Positions 1-9,400 of a stretch of 64,000 nucleotides of DNA are shown here, piece after piece; within the stretch, counting starts at the first letter, position 1; every line of letters starts with the position of its first letter. This DNA comes from Paraburkholderia sp. GTDB lineage: Bacteria; Pseudomonadota; Gammaproteobacteria; Burkholderiales; Burkholderiaceae. A program made the position numbers and the translations under genes. Location: the NCBI GenBank assembly GCA_004322045.1, contig SCRN01000009.1, positions 99,949 through 163,948 on the forward strand, read 5' to 3'. Under the pieces are notes generated by a model. That model ran no database searches, had not been told where the DNA came from, and saw only the letters and a program-made list of their open reading frames with translations.

Positions 1-319
1 CCTCGATAAACCGATCGGCCCCGACCATGCGACGGGCCATCTCTCGATCGTCCTGATAGGGCGAAACCAAAGCAGTGATAGCAATGACGCCTTCGTCGTT
101 CAGTTGGCGGCAGCGCGCGGCCACGCGGCGGACATTTTCGCGCCGGTCCTCTCGTGAAAAACTCAAGTCCCGGCATAGGGTCTGCCGCATCGCATCGCCA
201 TCCAACATTTCATGCCTAGCGTTTTTCGCTGCGATGGCATCGGCAAGCGCGCAAGCAAGCGTAGTCTTACCCGCAGCACTGAGGCCGGTCAGCCACACGG
301 TGCATGGAAGGACCTTCAT
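1..319 (-). CDS. cysC: Adenylylsulfate (APS) kinase, C-terminus cut by window edge
   Basis: This gene encodes the first 106 residues of an APS kinase, which phosphorylates adenosine 5'-phosphosulfate to PAPS, the activated sulfate donor, in the cytoplasm. The N-terminus reads MKVLPCTVWLTGLSAAGKTT, which holds the Walker A loop GLSAAGKT. Further on come the family segments LDGDAMRQ and SREDRRENVRR and the SPYQDDRE region. I chose the ATG at 317-319 because an AAGG ribosome-binding site precedes it and it gives the usual short CysC N-terminus. It begins 32 bp after the stop of the M50-HlyD gene on the same strand, so it may be the last gene of the secretion operon or the start of a sulfur unit outside the window. 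The downstream end is not visible. Confidence 0.9.
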   Translation of the reverse strand, partial: MKVLPCTVWLTGLSAAGKTTLACALADAIAAKNARHEMLDGDAMRQTLCRDLSFSREDRRENVRRVAARCRQLNDEGVIAITALVSPYQDDREMARRMVGADRFIE

Positions 320-351
320 GGTTGCCTTGATGTTGTCATGACTCGGGGCTG

Positions 352-2463
352 CTACGCGCCGCTTTCGCGCTCAAAAACCGAAGCCAACCACTTCAACGCG
401 CGCCAGGCAAGACTCTGCCGCGCGCCGCCGATTGTAGCGGTTCCGACGATTTCGCGTGGCCATGATTGGTCTGCAGGACAGTCACCAATCCGGACACGAT
501 AAGTGGCCGCCAGCGGCACCAGTTGATGCGTGTTCGGCTGCTGCTGCACGGGCAGCGGACCACCATAGACGCTCGCCAGCATCGGCTCATCGAGCGTGGC
601 GACGTTGACACGATCGACTGCCGTCATGCGACAGTGCAACGTGCCCACCTCGGGCAACGATGCCACGAAGCTGACGCGATCGCCTGGCTCGACGCGACCG
701 GCGTCTTCTTCGCCGACGAACGCTTCGCCCTTCACCCCGATCGGCCCAACGATGTCGAACACGTGCTCGCCGCGCGGCAGCCAGGTGCCCGGCGCAAGTG
801 CGTCATCGGTTTGCACGGTGCCATCGAACGGCGCGCGCAGCGTCAATTGCGCCACTTGCGCGGTGAGCCCGGTCACGGTCTGACGCGCCGCATCCCAGCG
901 ACGCCGCAGCGCCACACCTTGTTCGAGCAATCGCTCGTCGAACGACTGCTGCTCAACCTGCCACCCTAGCAACGCCTCGTCGGCCTGCGCCGCCTGCAAC
1001 CGGTGCGTGAGATCGGGCGAGGCCAGCACGGCGAGGACCTCGCCCGCACGAACGCGCTGTCCGTCGCGCGCGATCGGCGCCTGCGCCGTCACATAGCCGG
1101 CTTCGGGCGCATAAAGCCCTTGCGCGCGTAGCGGCCCGAGCACAGCCGGCCCGCTGACGCCGCCATGCCAAGGCAGCACGAAAAAGCCGAACAGCAGCGC
1201 ACCGATGACCGCCGTGCGCCGCGTTTCGCGACGCCAATGCAAATCCGAGCGGCGACGCCAGCATGCGCCGATTTCGCGCGCGATCGGCCGCACGATGAAC
1301 CAGCCGAACTCCACGAAAAACAACATCAAACCGAGCGCCTTGAAAAATGCGTGATAGACGACGAGCGCAATCGAGAAAAAGACGACGAGTCGATAAAGCC
1401 AGGTCGCGAAAGAAAAGGCGATGAGAAACCGGCGGCGCTTGGGCGCGCACGGCTCGGGCTGAGGATCGCGCAAGCCGAACAGTCGCTCTCTCATCCACCA
1501 CCGGCCGAACGCGAATGCGCGATCGTGCAGGTTCGGCATGTCGAGCCAGTCCGACAGCAGGAAGTAGCCATCGAAGCGCATGAACGGACTCGCGTTGATC
1601 GTCAACGTGCCGATCCATGTCGTCGTCGCGAGCAAAAATGCGCCGGCGCGCAACGGACCATCGGGCAGCACGCTCCACGCGAGTGTCGCCAGCGCGGCCA
1701 ATGCAAGTTCCGTGAGCATGCCGGCCGCGCCGATGCGCAACCGCTCTGCCCGCCCCGGCACCTTCCAGGCTTCCGTCGTATCGGTATAGAGCACCGGCAC
1801 CATCACCAGCAACGCGATGCCCATGGTCGGCACGCGGCAGCCGTAGCGATGCGCCGTGAACGCATGCCCGAACTCGTGCAGTAGCTTCGCGCAGCCGATG
1901 GCCGCCCCGATCGCGACAAGCCCCCGCAAGTCGGCGTACCCATGGAACGTATGGATGAATTCGTCCCAGCGCCGCGACACGAGCACGAGGCCGATCAGCG
2001 CCATCGCCGCCACCGCCATCCAAAACGCCGGCCGGTAGGCGATCTCGGCGTAATGCGCGAAGCGCCGCAAGAACGGCATCGGCCGCCAAAGTGGCACGCG
2101 GATCATCAAGTAGTGCTTGAGCAGCCACATCGCGTGCGAGAGCTTGTGCGCCGCCGCCGCGCTTGTGAGCCGACCGGTATCGGCCGGGCTCGCCGCGACG
2201 AGCAAATGCTGATGCTGCAGCATCCGTGCAAGCGCCTCGAAGTCGTCCATCGTCAGCCGAAGCGTCGTCTCGGCATTGACCGATGCGACGATCGCCTCGG
2301 GGTCGTCCAGCGACCAACGCGAAAGCATCTCGAACGCCGGCCAGCCGATCTGGAAGAAGCGATTGCCCGCGGGATCATGGAGCATCCACGTCGGCGCGCC
2401 GTCGGGCGTCGATGCGCCCGAGGTCAGGCTCAGTTCTTGGCGCAGAGGAGGAAGGCGTGACAT
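352..2463 (-). CDS. Site-2-protease (M50)/HlyD fusion membrane protein with PqqD-like N-terminus
   Basis: The product has 703 residues. Residues about 25-90 resemble a PqqD-type winged-helix domain. Residues 110-400 form a multi-pass membrane domain with the zinc-protease motif HEFGH at 196-200 and a second metal-ligand segment NASPFMRFDGY at 290-300, both typical of peptidase family M50. After a last membrane segment near 417-433, residues about 445-690 form a periplasmic lipoyl/HlyD adaptor with a short coiled hairpin. The combination suggests a membrane protein that couples proteolysis or scaffolding to export through a TolC-type channel. It lies 39 bp after the GAF-HlyD gene in the same operon. 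The M50 and HlyD assignments are firm. Substrate and activity are inferred; the giant DUF4347 protein is the obvious candidate. Confidence 0.88.
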   Translation of the reverse strand: MSRLPPLRQELSLTSGASTPDGAPTWMLHDPAGNRFFQIGWPAFEMLSRWSLDDPEAIVASVNAETTLRLTMDDFEALARMLQHQHLLVAASPADTGRLTSAAAAHKLSHAMWLLKHYLMIRVPLWRPMPFLRRFAHYAEIAYRPAFWMAVAAMALIGLVLVSRRWDEFIHTFHGYADLRGLVAIGAAIGCAKLLHEFGHAFTAHRYGCRVPTMGIALLVMVPVLYTDTTEAWKVPGRAERLRIGAAGMLTELALAALATLAWSVLPDGPLRAGAFLLATTTWIGTLTINASPFMRFDGYFLLSDWLDMPNLHDRAFAFGRWWMRERLFGLRDPQPEPCAPKRRRFLIAFSFATWLYRLVVFFSIALVVYHAFFKALGLMLFFVEFGWFIVRPIAREIGACWRRRSDLHWRRETRRTAVIGALLFGFFVLPWHGGVSGPAVLGPLRAQGLYAPEAGYVTAQAPIARDGQRVRAGEVLAVLASPDLTHRLQAAQADEALLGWQVEQQSFDERLLEQGVALRRRWDAARQTVTGLTAQVAQLTLRAPFDGTVQTDDALAPGTWLPRGEHVFDIVGPIGVKGEAFVGEEDAGRVEPGDRVSFVASLPEVGTLHCRMTAVDRVNVATLDEPMLASVYGGPLPVQQQPNTHQLVPLAATYRVRIGDCPADQSWPREIVGTATIGGARQSLAWRALKWLASVFERESGA

Positions 2464-2502
2464 CGATGCGTCGCGTCAGTGATAGCGAAGGCCGCGCACG
2501 GC

Positions 2503-3996
2503 CTACCAGCCCAGCCACTGCCGCGCGCTCGCGAGCGGGCGGCGCAGCAGATAGTAGGCAAGCGGCACCCAGCGGCCGTGGATACGTGCGGTGCCCATCA
2601 CGCCGAGCGGCGGCCGAACGTTGCCGACAAACGTAGCCTTCACGCGATAGGCGACCACCCCCTCGGGCGTCGGCTCTGCGCGATAGGCCACGGTATCGAT
2701 GCGCGCATCGTAGGAGGCGAGCGGCGAGCTCTTCGGATAGAGCGTGATGCTCGCGCCCGGCACGACATCGACGTTGTCGGCGACGGGCACATAGGCCGTC
2801 AGTTCGACGTGAGCCGGATCGGCGAGCAGCATCACCTTTTCGCCGATCGACACTGCTTTGCCGTTCCAATCGTTCGGATCGGAGAAGACGGCCACGCCGG
2901 CGCGCGGCGCGTTCACGCTCACGCGTGCGAGCTCGCGCGCCGTGTAGTCGAGTTCGACCGCGCTTTGATCGAGCTTGCCCTTGCGCAGCGCCATGTCGAG
3001 CCGGTCCTTGTCGTCCGTGACGGCGAGCTGCGCTGTTTGCCGATATTCCTCCTGAGCCGTGGCGTAGTTCTTGTTCGCCAGCGCATAGCGCGAGGCAAGT
3101 GCGGTCGAGTCGAGCGCGAACAGCGGCGTGCCCGCTTCCACACGCTGGTTCGGCTGCGCGAACAAGCGGTCGATGACGCCGTCGAGCGGCGCGCGCACGA
3201 CGAAGGGGTCCTTCGGCGTCACCTCGGCCGGCGCGAGCACGGTCAACGGCACGGGCACGACGAGCGCACAGACGGCCGCGACAAGTACGCGGCGCCGATG
3301 CTTGCCGACGCGCAGCGCTAGCTTGACGCGTTCGAGCCACGACGCCCGAGGAGAAAACGCCGCGAGCGCATGGGACCAGACGCGCGCGAGTTCGGCGAGC
3401 AGGGCTTCGTCGATCGGCGTCCATGGCTGCTCGCGCACGAACACTGCCCCGCCGAACGAGCGGCCCGTCCGATCGACGAGCGGCACCCATAGCGCATGCG
3501 CCGGCCACCAGGCGTCCCATTCGGCGGCGAGTGGATCGGGCAGTTCGTGGGCGGTAAACGCGTGAGGCCACGCGGGCGCCGCGGGCTCGGCGTTCTTCGG
3601 CGTTGCGTTCTGCGCCGATGGTTTCCTTACCGATGCGTTCGGCCCCGCCGCCTCTGCGGGCCCCTCGCCCGAGCTTGCCGGCTGCGCTGCCTGCCGTCCG
3701 TCCGTTCCGTTCGACGCGGCATGCTCACGACGTTCGATCGCCCGACACACTTCGCCGAGCCATTGGACGTACGGCGCGCCCGGGTCGCTCTGCGGCAGGC
3801 CCGACACGGCGGCGACGGCGCCGGGCACGGGCGCGGGCGCGCGCCACCACGCCGCCTGGCGATACGGCACGAGCGAGAGCGTTTCGTTGACGATGACGAA
3901 GCCGAGCGTCTCTTCGCTCGGCGCTTCGCGTGCACGTGCGGACAATTGCCAGAGCATGGCGAGCGCGTTCGCCTCGATCCGCAAGGGGGCGTTCAT
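2503..3996 (-). CDS. GAF-like/HlyD fusion adaptor, single membrane segment
   Basis: The product has 497 residues. Residues about 25-215 are cytoplasmic and look like a GAF-type sensor domain, interrupted by a low-complexity Ala/Pro/Ser insert (about 95-145). One membrane helix lies near 236-255. Residues about 258-480 form a HlyD/membrane-fusion-protein adaptor, with a lipoyl half (VVRAPLDGVID), an alpha-hairpin and a beta-barrel. Adaptors of this build occur beside M50-HlyD proteins and TolC factors. The cytoplasmic domain implies that assembly or gating responds to a cytoplasmic ligand, which is inference. The ATG at 3994-3996 was chosen because it is 14 bp after the preceding adaptor's stop and gives a compact N-terminus; longer upstream readings overlap that gene. 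Confidence 0.85.
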   Translation of the reverse strand: MNAPLRIEANALAMLWQLSARAREAPSEETLGFVIVNETLSLVPYRQAAWWRAPAPVPGAVAAVSGLPQSDPGAPYVQWLGEVCRAIERREHAASNGTDGRQAAQPASSGEGPAEAAGPNASVRKPSAQNATPKNAEPAAPAWPHAFTAHELPDPLAAEWDAWWPAHALWVPLVDRTGRSFGGAVFVREQPWTPIDEALLAELARVWSHALAAFSPRASWLERVKLALRVGKHRRRVLVAAVCALVVPVPLTVLAPAEVTPKDPFVVRAPLDGVIDRLFAQPNQRVEAGTPLFALDSTALASRYALANKNYATAQEEYRQTAQLAVTDDKDRLDMALRKGKLDQSAVELDYTARELARVSVNAPRAGVAVFSDPNDWNGKAVSIGEKVMLLADPAHVELTAYVPVADNVDVVPGASITLYPKSSPLASYDARIDTVAYRAEPTPEGVVAYRVKATFVGNVRPPLGVMGTARIHGRWVPLAYYLLRRPLASARQWLGW

Positions 3997-4010
3997 GCTG
4001 CGGCTACCGT

Positions 4011-4871
4011 TTAATGGTCGGGAGCGGCAAAGCGCGCCCAGCCGCTCATGCCCGGCAGCAGCTCGGGCGTGTGGGCCGACAGCGCGGCCGTCACGTCGAC
4101 GGTCTGGGTCACGGGATCGACGCGCGCGCCGATGCGTGCGACCGTGGCCGGATAGCGCTTGCCGACTTCGTCGACGTCCACCGTCAGCGCGTGGCCGGGC
4201 TTGAGCCACGCGAGCCACTTCGAAGGCACGATCATCTTCAGTTCCAGGCGGCCCGTGTCGACGATCGTCAGAAGCGCTTTGCCGGGCTCGGCGAACTGCT
4301 GAGCCGAGGCGCTACGCTTGACGACGCGCCCGTCGAACGGTGCGGCGATGCTGCACTTTCGCACCGTCGCTTGCATATAGGCGACTTCGGCCGCGCTCGC
4401 TTTCGCTTTCGCCGCGGCTTGCTGCACCTCGATCTCGCCGATGGAATGCAGTTGCGAGAGGCGATCGTTGACGCGTTTCAGTTGCACGGCCGCATCGGCT
4501 TCGGCCTGAGCTTTGTGCAATTGCGCGGCGTACAGCGAGCAATCGAGCGAGACGAGCGTCTGCCCGGCGCGAAACGCATCGCCGTCGCGAAACGGCATCG
4601 AGGCGATCTTCGCGCTGATTTCACTCGATATGTCGACTTGATCGCGCGCGACGAGCTGAACGCGTATACGGCCTTCGTCATCGGCGTGCGCGGACGAAGA
4701 AACGCCGGGCACGGCCGGAGCCATCGACGCATTCGGCAACGCGGACACCACAGGCAACGCATGCGGCGCCGCGGCTTGAGGCCCCGCGGCCATGGCGCTG
4801 CCGGCGACACAGCTGCAAGCCACTACCATCAGGGCGGTTCTGCGCCGCCCTGCCCTGCACCATCGATTCAT
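4011..4871 (-). CDS. Periplasmic adaptor subunit (HlyD/RND MFP family)
   Basis: The product has 286 residues and an N-terminal signal peptide (charged MNRWCRAGRRR, then a hydrophobic stretch ending in AMA). It then shows the usual membrane-fusion-protein order: beta-barrel start, split lipoyl domain, alpha-helical hairpin (about 110-165, rich in Ala, Glu and Lys), lipoyl return containing APFDGRV, and a terminal barrel. It should bridge an inner-membrane component to the outer-membrane TolC-like protein. Its ATG overlaps the stop codon of the TolC gene (ATGA), which indicates translational coupling. It is shorter than typical RND adaptors (350-400 residues), and no RND pump gene is adjacent. 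Confidence 0.88.
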   Translation of the reverse strand: MNRWCRAGRRRTALMVVACSCVAGSAMAAGPQAAAPHALPVVSALPNASMAPAVPGVSSSAHADDEGRIRVQLVARDQVDISSEISAKIASMPFRDGDAFRAGQTLVSLDCSLYAAQLHKAQAEADAAVQLKRVNDRLSQLHSIGEIEVQQAAAKAKASAAEVAYMQATVRKCSIAAPFDGRVVKRSASAQQFAEPGKALLTIVDTGRLELKMIVPSKWLAWLKPGHALTVDVDEVGKRYPATVARIGARVDPVTQTVDVTAALSAHTPELLPGMSGWARFAAPDH

Positions 4872-6460
4872 TGCGTTTTTGCTCCATCCGCGTGGCCGAA
4901 TTGGGCCCAACGCGTTTGCTCCTGGTCGATCGACTGCTCGATCGATTTCAAATCGCCCTTGCCTGCATCCGCGGGCAGCGGGTCGAGCCCGAGCGTCGCC
5001 AACAGCTGGCCGTATGCGCTCTCGAGCTCGCCATAGCTTTGATATAGACGCAGTTCCGACATCATGGCAGAAGTCGCCGCACGAATTTCCTCGAGCTTGC
5101 CTTGCGCGTTCGCCACGGTGGCGTTGTGCGTGTGCTGAAGGATCTGGCCGTCTACGTCGTTGATCTGCTTGAACAGATCGAACTGGCGCTGCTTGGCGCT
5201 GAACTCGGCGCGCGCAACGTGCACTTGCGTGAGCACGGCCATCGACAGCGCGAGCTGCTGCGCATGCGCGACGTCGCGTTGAGCGTTCGCCATGCCCCGA
5301 ATGTTCTTGGCATTGAGCAGATTCAACAGGTTCCAGCTCACGTTGATGCCCGCCGCGCGCCAGGCATGGTAGGCGAGGAAGCTGTTGCTGTCGTAGTGCG
5401 AACCCAACTGGAATTCGATGCCGGGCAGCAGCTTGGCGATCGCCTTGTGCGTCTCGTTGATGCTGATGCGCTCGTTGTAGCTCGCTTCGACGAGTTCGGG
5501 CCGGCGCTCCAGCGCCGTCTCTTCCATGCCGTCCATCGGCATGTCGAACTGCGGCACGCTAAAGCCCGAGGGCGGCGCAAGCACGATGTCGGTGCCGGGC
5601 GCGACGTTCATGAGCGATGCGAGTCGCGGCTTGGCCTCGTCGAGCAGATCGCGCACGGCTTCGAGCTGGCGCATGATGTCGAGCAGCGCGTGCTGATAGG
5701 CGAGCGTATCGAGCGGCGAGCGCAGTCCTTCCTGCTGCGACTTGCGCGAATCCTCGAGCGCTTGCTTGGCCTGCTCGAGCAGCGGGCCGATCCGGTTCTC
5801 GAGGCGTTGCGCGCCGGCCGCTTGCCAGTAGGCTTCGCGCACTTGCTGCATCATCAACTGCACGACCTTGCGCCGGCGCTGCTCGACGACGAGCACGCGA
5901 TCGGCCTGCTCCTTGGCCTCGAAGTAGCTCACGCCAAAGTCGAGCACGTTCCACGAGAACGTGAGATCGGCCGTGCGGTCGTTCTGATCGGTCGAATACG
6001 ACGGCTCCAACGACACCTGATGCGTCTGCAGCGAGATGGACTCCGACGCGAGCGGATGGTCCCGGTGCGTATAGCCGGCCGCGGCCGTCAAGCGCGGCAG
6101 CATGTCGAAATTCGCCACATCGAGTTGCTTCTGCGCGAGCGCCTCTTCCATCATCTTCAGGCGATGGTCGAGGTTGTAGCGAATCGCGCGCGCCATGGCT
6201 TCTTCGAGCGTGACGGGGCCGCTGAGCGGCGGTTGATCCGCGAACATCGCCGTGCGATCGGTTCGTGCGCTCTGTGCCCGCTCGGCGTCGGTGAACGGCG
6301 TCGGCTTGATCGCGCAGCCCGATAGCCACAGTGCCGCCACCGAGAGGGCGATTAGCGACGGACGCAATGCGCGCTTCGCACGCGGCTCGCGCGCTGCGTT
6401 TGCGGCAAGCGCCACGGCAGGCACGGGCATCGTTTCGGCAACTGACGGTTGTAGTCTCAT
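4868..6460 (-). CDS. TolC-like outer-membrane efflux lipoprotein
   Basis: The product has 530 residues and belongs to the outer-membrane efflux protein (OEP) family. A basic segment (RAKRALRPS) precedes a hydrophobic helix ending in the lipobox LSGC, so the mature protein probably starts at Cys49 with lipid attached. Two OEP repeats follow, with long amphipathic helices (about 85-290 and 300-500) that would form the beta-barrel and periplasmic alpha-tunnel. It lies 22 bp after the giant surface protein and is translationally coupled to the adaptor gene, so it is the probable outer-membrane exit duct of this export system. An internal ATG ten codons later is an alternative start; it still keeps the lipoprotein signal. 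Confidence 0.9.
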   Translation of the reverse strand: MRLQPSVAETMPVPAVALAANAAREPRAKRALRPSLIALSVAALWLSGCAIKPTPFTDAERAQSARTDRTAMFADQPPLSGPVTLEEAMARAIRYNLDHRLKMMEEALAQKQLDVANFDMLPRLTAAAGYTHRDHPLASESISLQTHQVSLEPSYSTDQNDRTADLTFSWNVLDFGVSYFEAKEQADRVLVVEQRRRKVVQLMMQQVREAYWQAAGAQRLENRIGPLLEQAKQALEDSRKSQQEGLRSPLDTLAYQHALLDIMRQLEAVRDLLDEAKPRLASLMNVAPGTDIVLAPPSGFSVPQFDMPMDGMEETALERRPELVEASYNERISINETHKAIAKLLPGIEFQLGSHYDSNSFLAYHAWRAAGINVSWNLLNLLNAKNIRGMANAQRDVAHAQQLALSMAVLTQVHVARAEFSAKQRQFDLFKQINDVDGQILQHTHNATVANAQGKLEEIRAATSAMMSELRLYQSYGELESAYGQLLATLGLDPLPADAGKGDLKSIEQSIDQEQTRWAQFGHADGAKTQ

Positions 6461-6482
6461 TGGTCTTGAAGGTTGACGGGGT

Positions 6483-9400
6483 TCATACGCGACGCGCAGC
6501 GCCGCCCGGATTCGATACGTGCAACGCGGCGCGCGCCTTGGCGAACTGTTGATCCAGCGAAGGCTTGCCGACAGGGTGCGCGGCCCGCGCGACGGTCGGC
6601 TCCACGAGCGCCGCATGACCCGGCGCCTTGGGATGGGCAACGCCGTGTGACGCGCCATGCGAGCCGCCGTGCTTCTCGTGCGGGGCCAGCACCACCTCGC
6701 GGCGCGTTTCGTGGCCGGACGCATCGCGGGTACGGACGACGATGTGTACATCCTCGACGCCCGGCGGGAGCTTGCCGCGCAAGACGCCGTTCGCCGCGTC
6801 GTAGTGGATCCAGCCCGGCAGCGTGCGGCCGTTGGCGAGTTGGACGGTGACGTCGGAGCCGCCGTGCATCGCCTCGGAAGGCGGCAGCAACGTCGCCACG
6901 CTGATCGAGAACGGATCGTTCGGCGCCATCTCGAACGAAACGTCGGGCAAAGCGAGCGGCGCGTCGATGGGCAGCACGGCAATCGACGCGTTGAGCGCCG
7001 TCATATCGGCGCGCGGCACAGACGCACGATCCAGCGAATAGGCATGCGCCGGGGCGCTCGGATCGGTGAACGTCATCGTCGGCACAACGGGCACCGAGCC
7101 GATCGGCAGTGGTTGAGCGAACTCCTCGAGCACGTCGGGCGGCGCCGTGTTGTCATTGCCCGTGAACAGCGAGGAATGCGTCGGCGCGGGCGGGACGATG
7201 ATCGTCGGCGGCGGCGAAGGCAGAATCGGCGGGAACGCCGGCGCGTTGGTAATCGCGATCGTGTTGGACGCCGTGGCACTCGTCTTCGCGCCATCGTTGA
7301 CCGCGAACGTGACCGTGCGGCTACTGCCCGCATTGAGCGCTTGGTTCGCGTAGGTGACCGATTGCAGCGCCGCGGTCCATTGCGCGACGGTGGCCGTGCC
7401 GCCGGCAGAGGTCATCGTCAACACGCCTGTCGCGGCGTCGTAGCTGGCCGTGATGTTGCCCGTCGCCGCGCTGCTCGTGAATGCGAGCGTATCGTGGGCT
7501 GCATCGAAACCGGCGGTGATCGCCACTTGGGCCGATGTCAGCGTGGCGTTGTCCCGGTCGCTGATCGTCACTTGCGGAGCCACCGCCACCGGGGTCGAGC
7601 CGTTTCCGCGCGCCGTGAACGACACGCTGCCCAAGGTCGTAATGATCGGTGTTTGATCGGTATCGGCCACGCTCACGCTGCGCGTTTGCACGTCGCTCGT
7701 CGCGCCGTTGCCATCGGTCACCGTGAAGCTGACCGTGCGCGTCGCGTTATCGGGCGTGACGGCCGTGTCGGTATAAGTCACGGAAGCCAGCGCCGCCTGC
7801 CATTGCGCGAGCGTGGCTGCGCTACCGGCCGAGCTCAGCGTCATCACACCTGTGTTGGCGTCGTAGCTCGCGACGATGTTGCCCATCGTCGCGCCGTCGT
7901 TCTTGAACGCGAGCACGTCTTCGCCTGCATGGAAGCCGCCCGTGATCGATACCATCGCCGAAGCCGCCGACGTGCTGCTGACGTCGGTCAGCGTCAGGCC
8001 CGGCGAGACGACGACCGGTGTCGACGCCACGTTGTCGCCCGCGACGAACGACGCCGCGCCCGCATCGGTGCCGAGGTGCGGGCGATCGAGCACGGCCACG
8101 GTAGCGCTCGCCCCCGCGCTCGACTTGGCGCCGTCGTTGGTCGTGAATGAGATCGTGCGATTGCCGAAGTGCGTGCCGTTGCTTGAGAATGTCACGGCCG
8201 AAAGCGCGTTCGCCCACTGCACATCGGTGGCCGTTGCGCCTGCCGAGGTCAACGTCAGCATGCCCGTTGCGCCATCGTAGCTCGCGGCGATGTTGCCGAA
8301 CGTCGCCGCGCTGCCGTTCGTGAACGCGAGCACGTCCTCGCCGGTGTGGAAGTTGCCCGTGATCGCGACGGTCGCCGACGACTGTGTCGTGTTGTCGAGA
8401 TCAGTGACGCCAACGCCCGGGTTGACGATCGTCGCTGACGTGCCCACCACATAGTTCGCCGTGCCACCCGCCGTCGTCACGATCGGGGTTTGATCGGTGT
8501 CCGTCACCGTCACCGTGCGCGTGGCCGTGTTGCTGGTGACGGCGGCCGTATCAACCACCGTGAAACTGATCGTGCGCGTCGCCGCGTTCGGTGTCACCGC
8601 CGTGTCGGTGTACGTCACCGCATCGAGCGCAGCCTGCCATTGCGCAAGCGTCGCCGTATTGCCGGAGGACGAAAGCGTCAATACGCCGGTCGCCGAGTTG
8701 TACGCAGCGGCGATGTTGCCGTACGTCGCCGAACTCGTGTTCGTAAAGCCGAGCACGTCCTGGCCCGAGTGGAAGTTGCCTGTAATAGCAACGGTCGCCG
8801 AGGACAAGGTCGGCGCCGTGCCGTCCGTCATGGTCAGACCCGAATCGATCGCAACCGGCGTCGATGCCGTATTGTCGCCCGCGACGAACGCGGCCGAACC
8901 CGCATCGGTCGTGATCGTCGGTGGACCAAGCACGGCCACCGTATCGGTCGCCAGCGCGCTCGTCTTCGTGCCGTCGCTCGTCGCAAACGAAATCGTGCGG
9001 TTGCCCGGCGTTGCGCTCGAACTCGCCGAGAACGTTACGGCCGACAGGGCATTCGCCCATTGCGCATCGCTGGCCGTCGCACCGGAAGACGTCAGCGTCA
9101 GCACGCCGGTCGCCGAGTTGTACGAACCGACGATGTTGCCGAACGTGCTCGCACTCGTATTGACGAACGCCAGCGTATCGCCCGAATGGAAGCCACCGTT
9201 GATCGACACCGTCCCCGACGATTGCGTCGTGTTGTCCAGATCGCTGACGGTGATCCCGCCATCGATCGTCGCCGCCGATGTGCCGCCCACATAGTTTGTC
9301 GTGCCGCCCGTCGTTGTCACGATCGGCGTTTGATCGGTGTCGGCCACGGTCACCGTGCGCGTGGCCGTGGCGCTCGTGTTGCCCCCACCGTCCACGGCCG

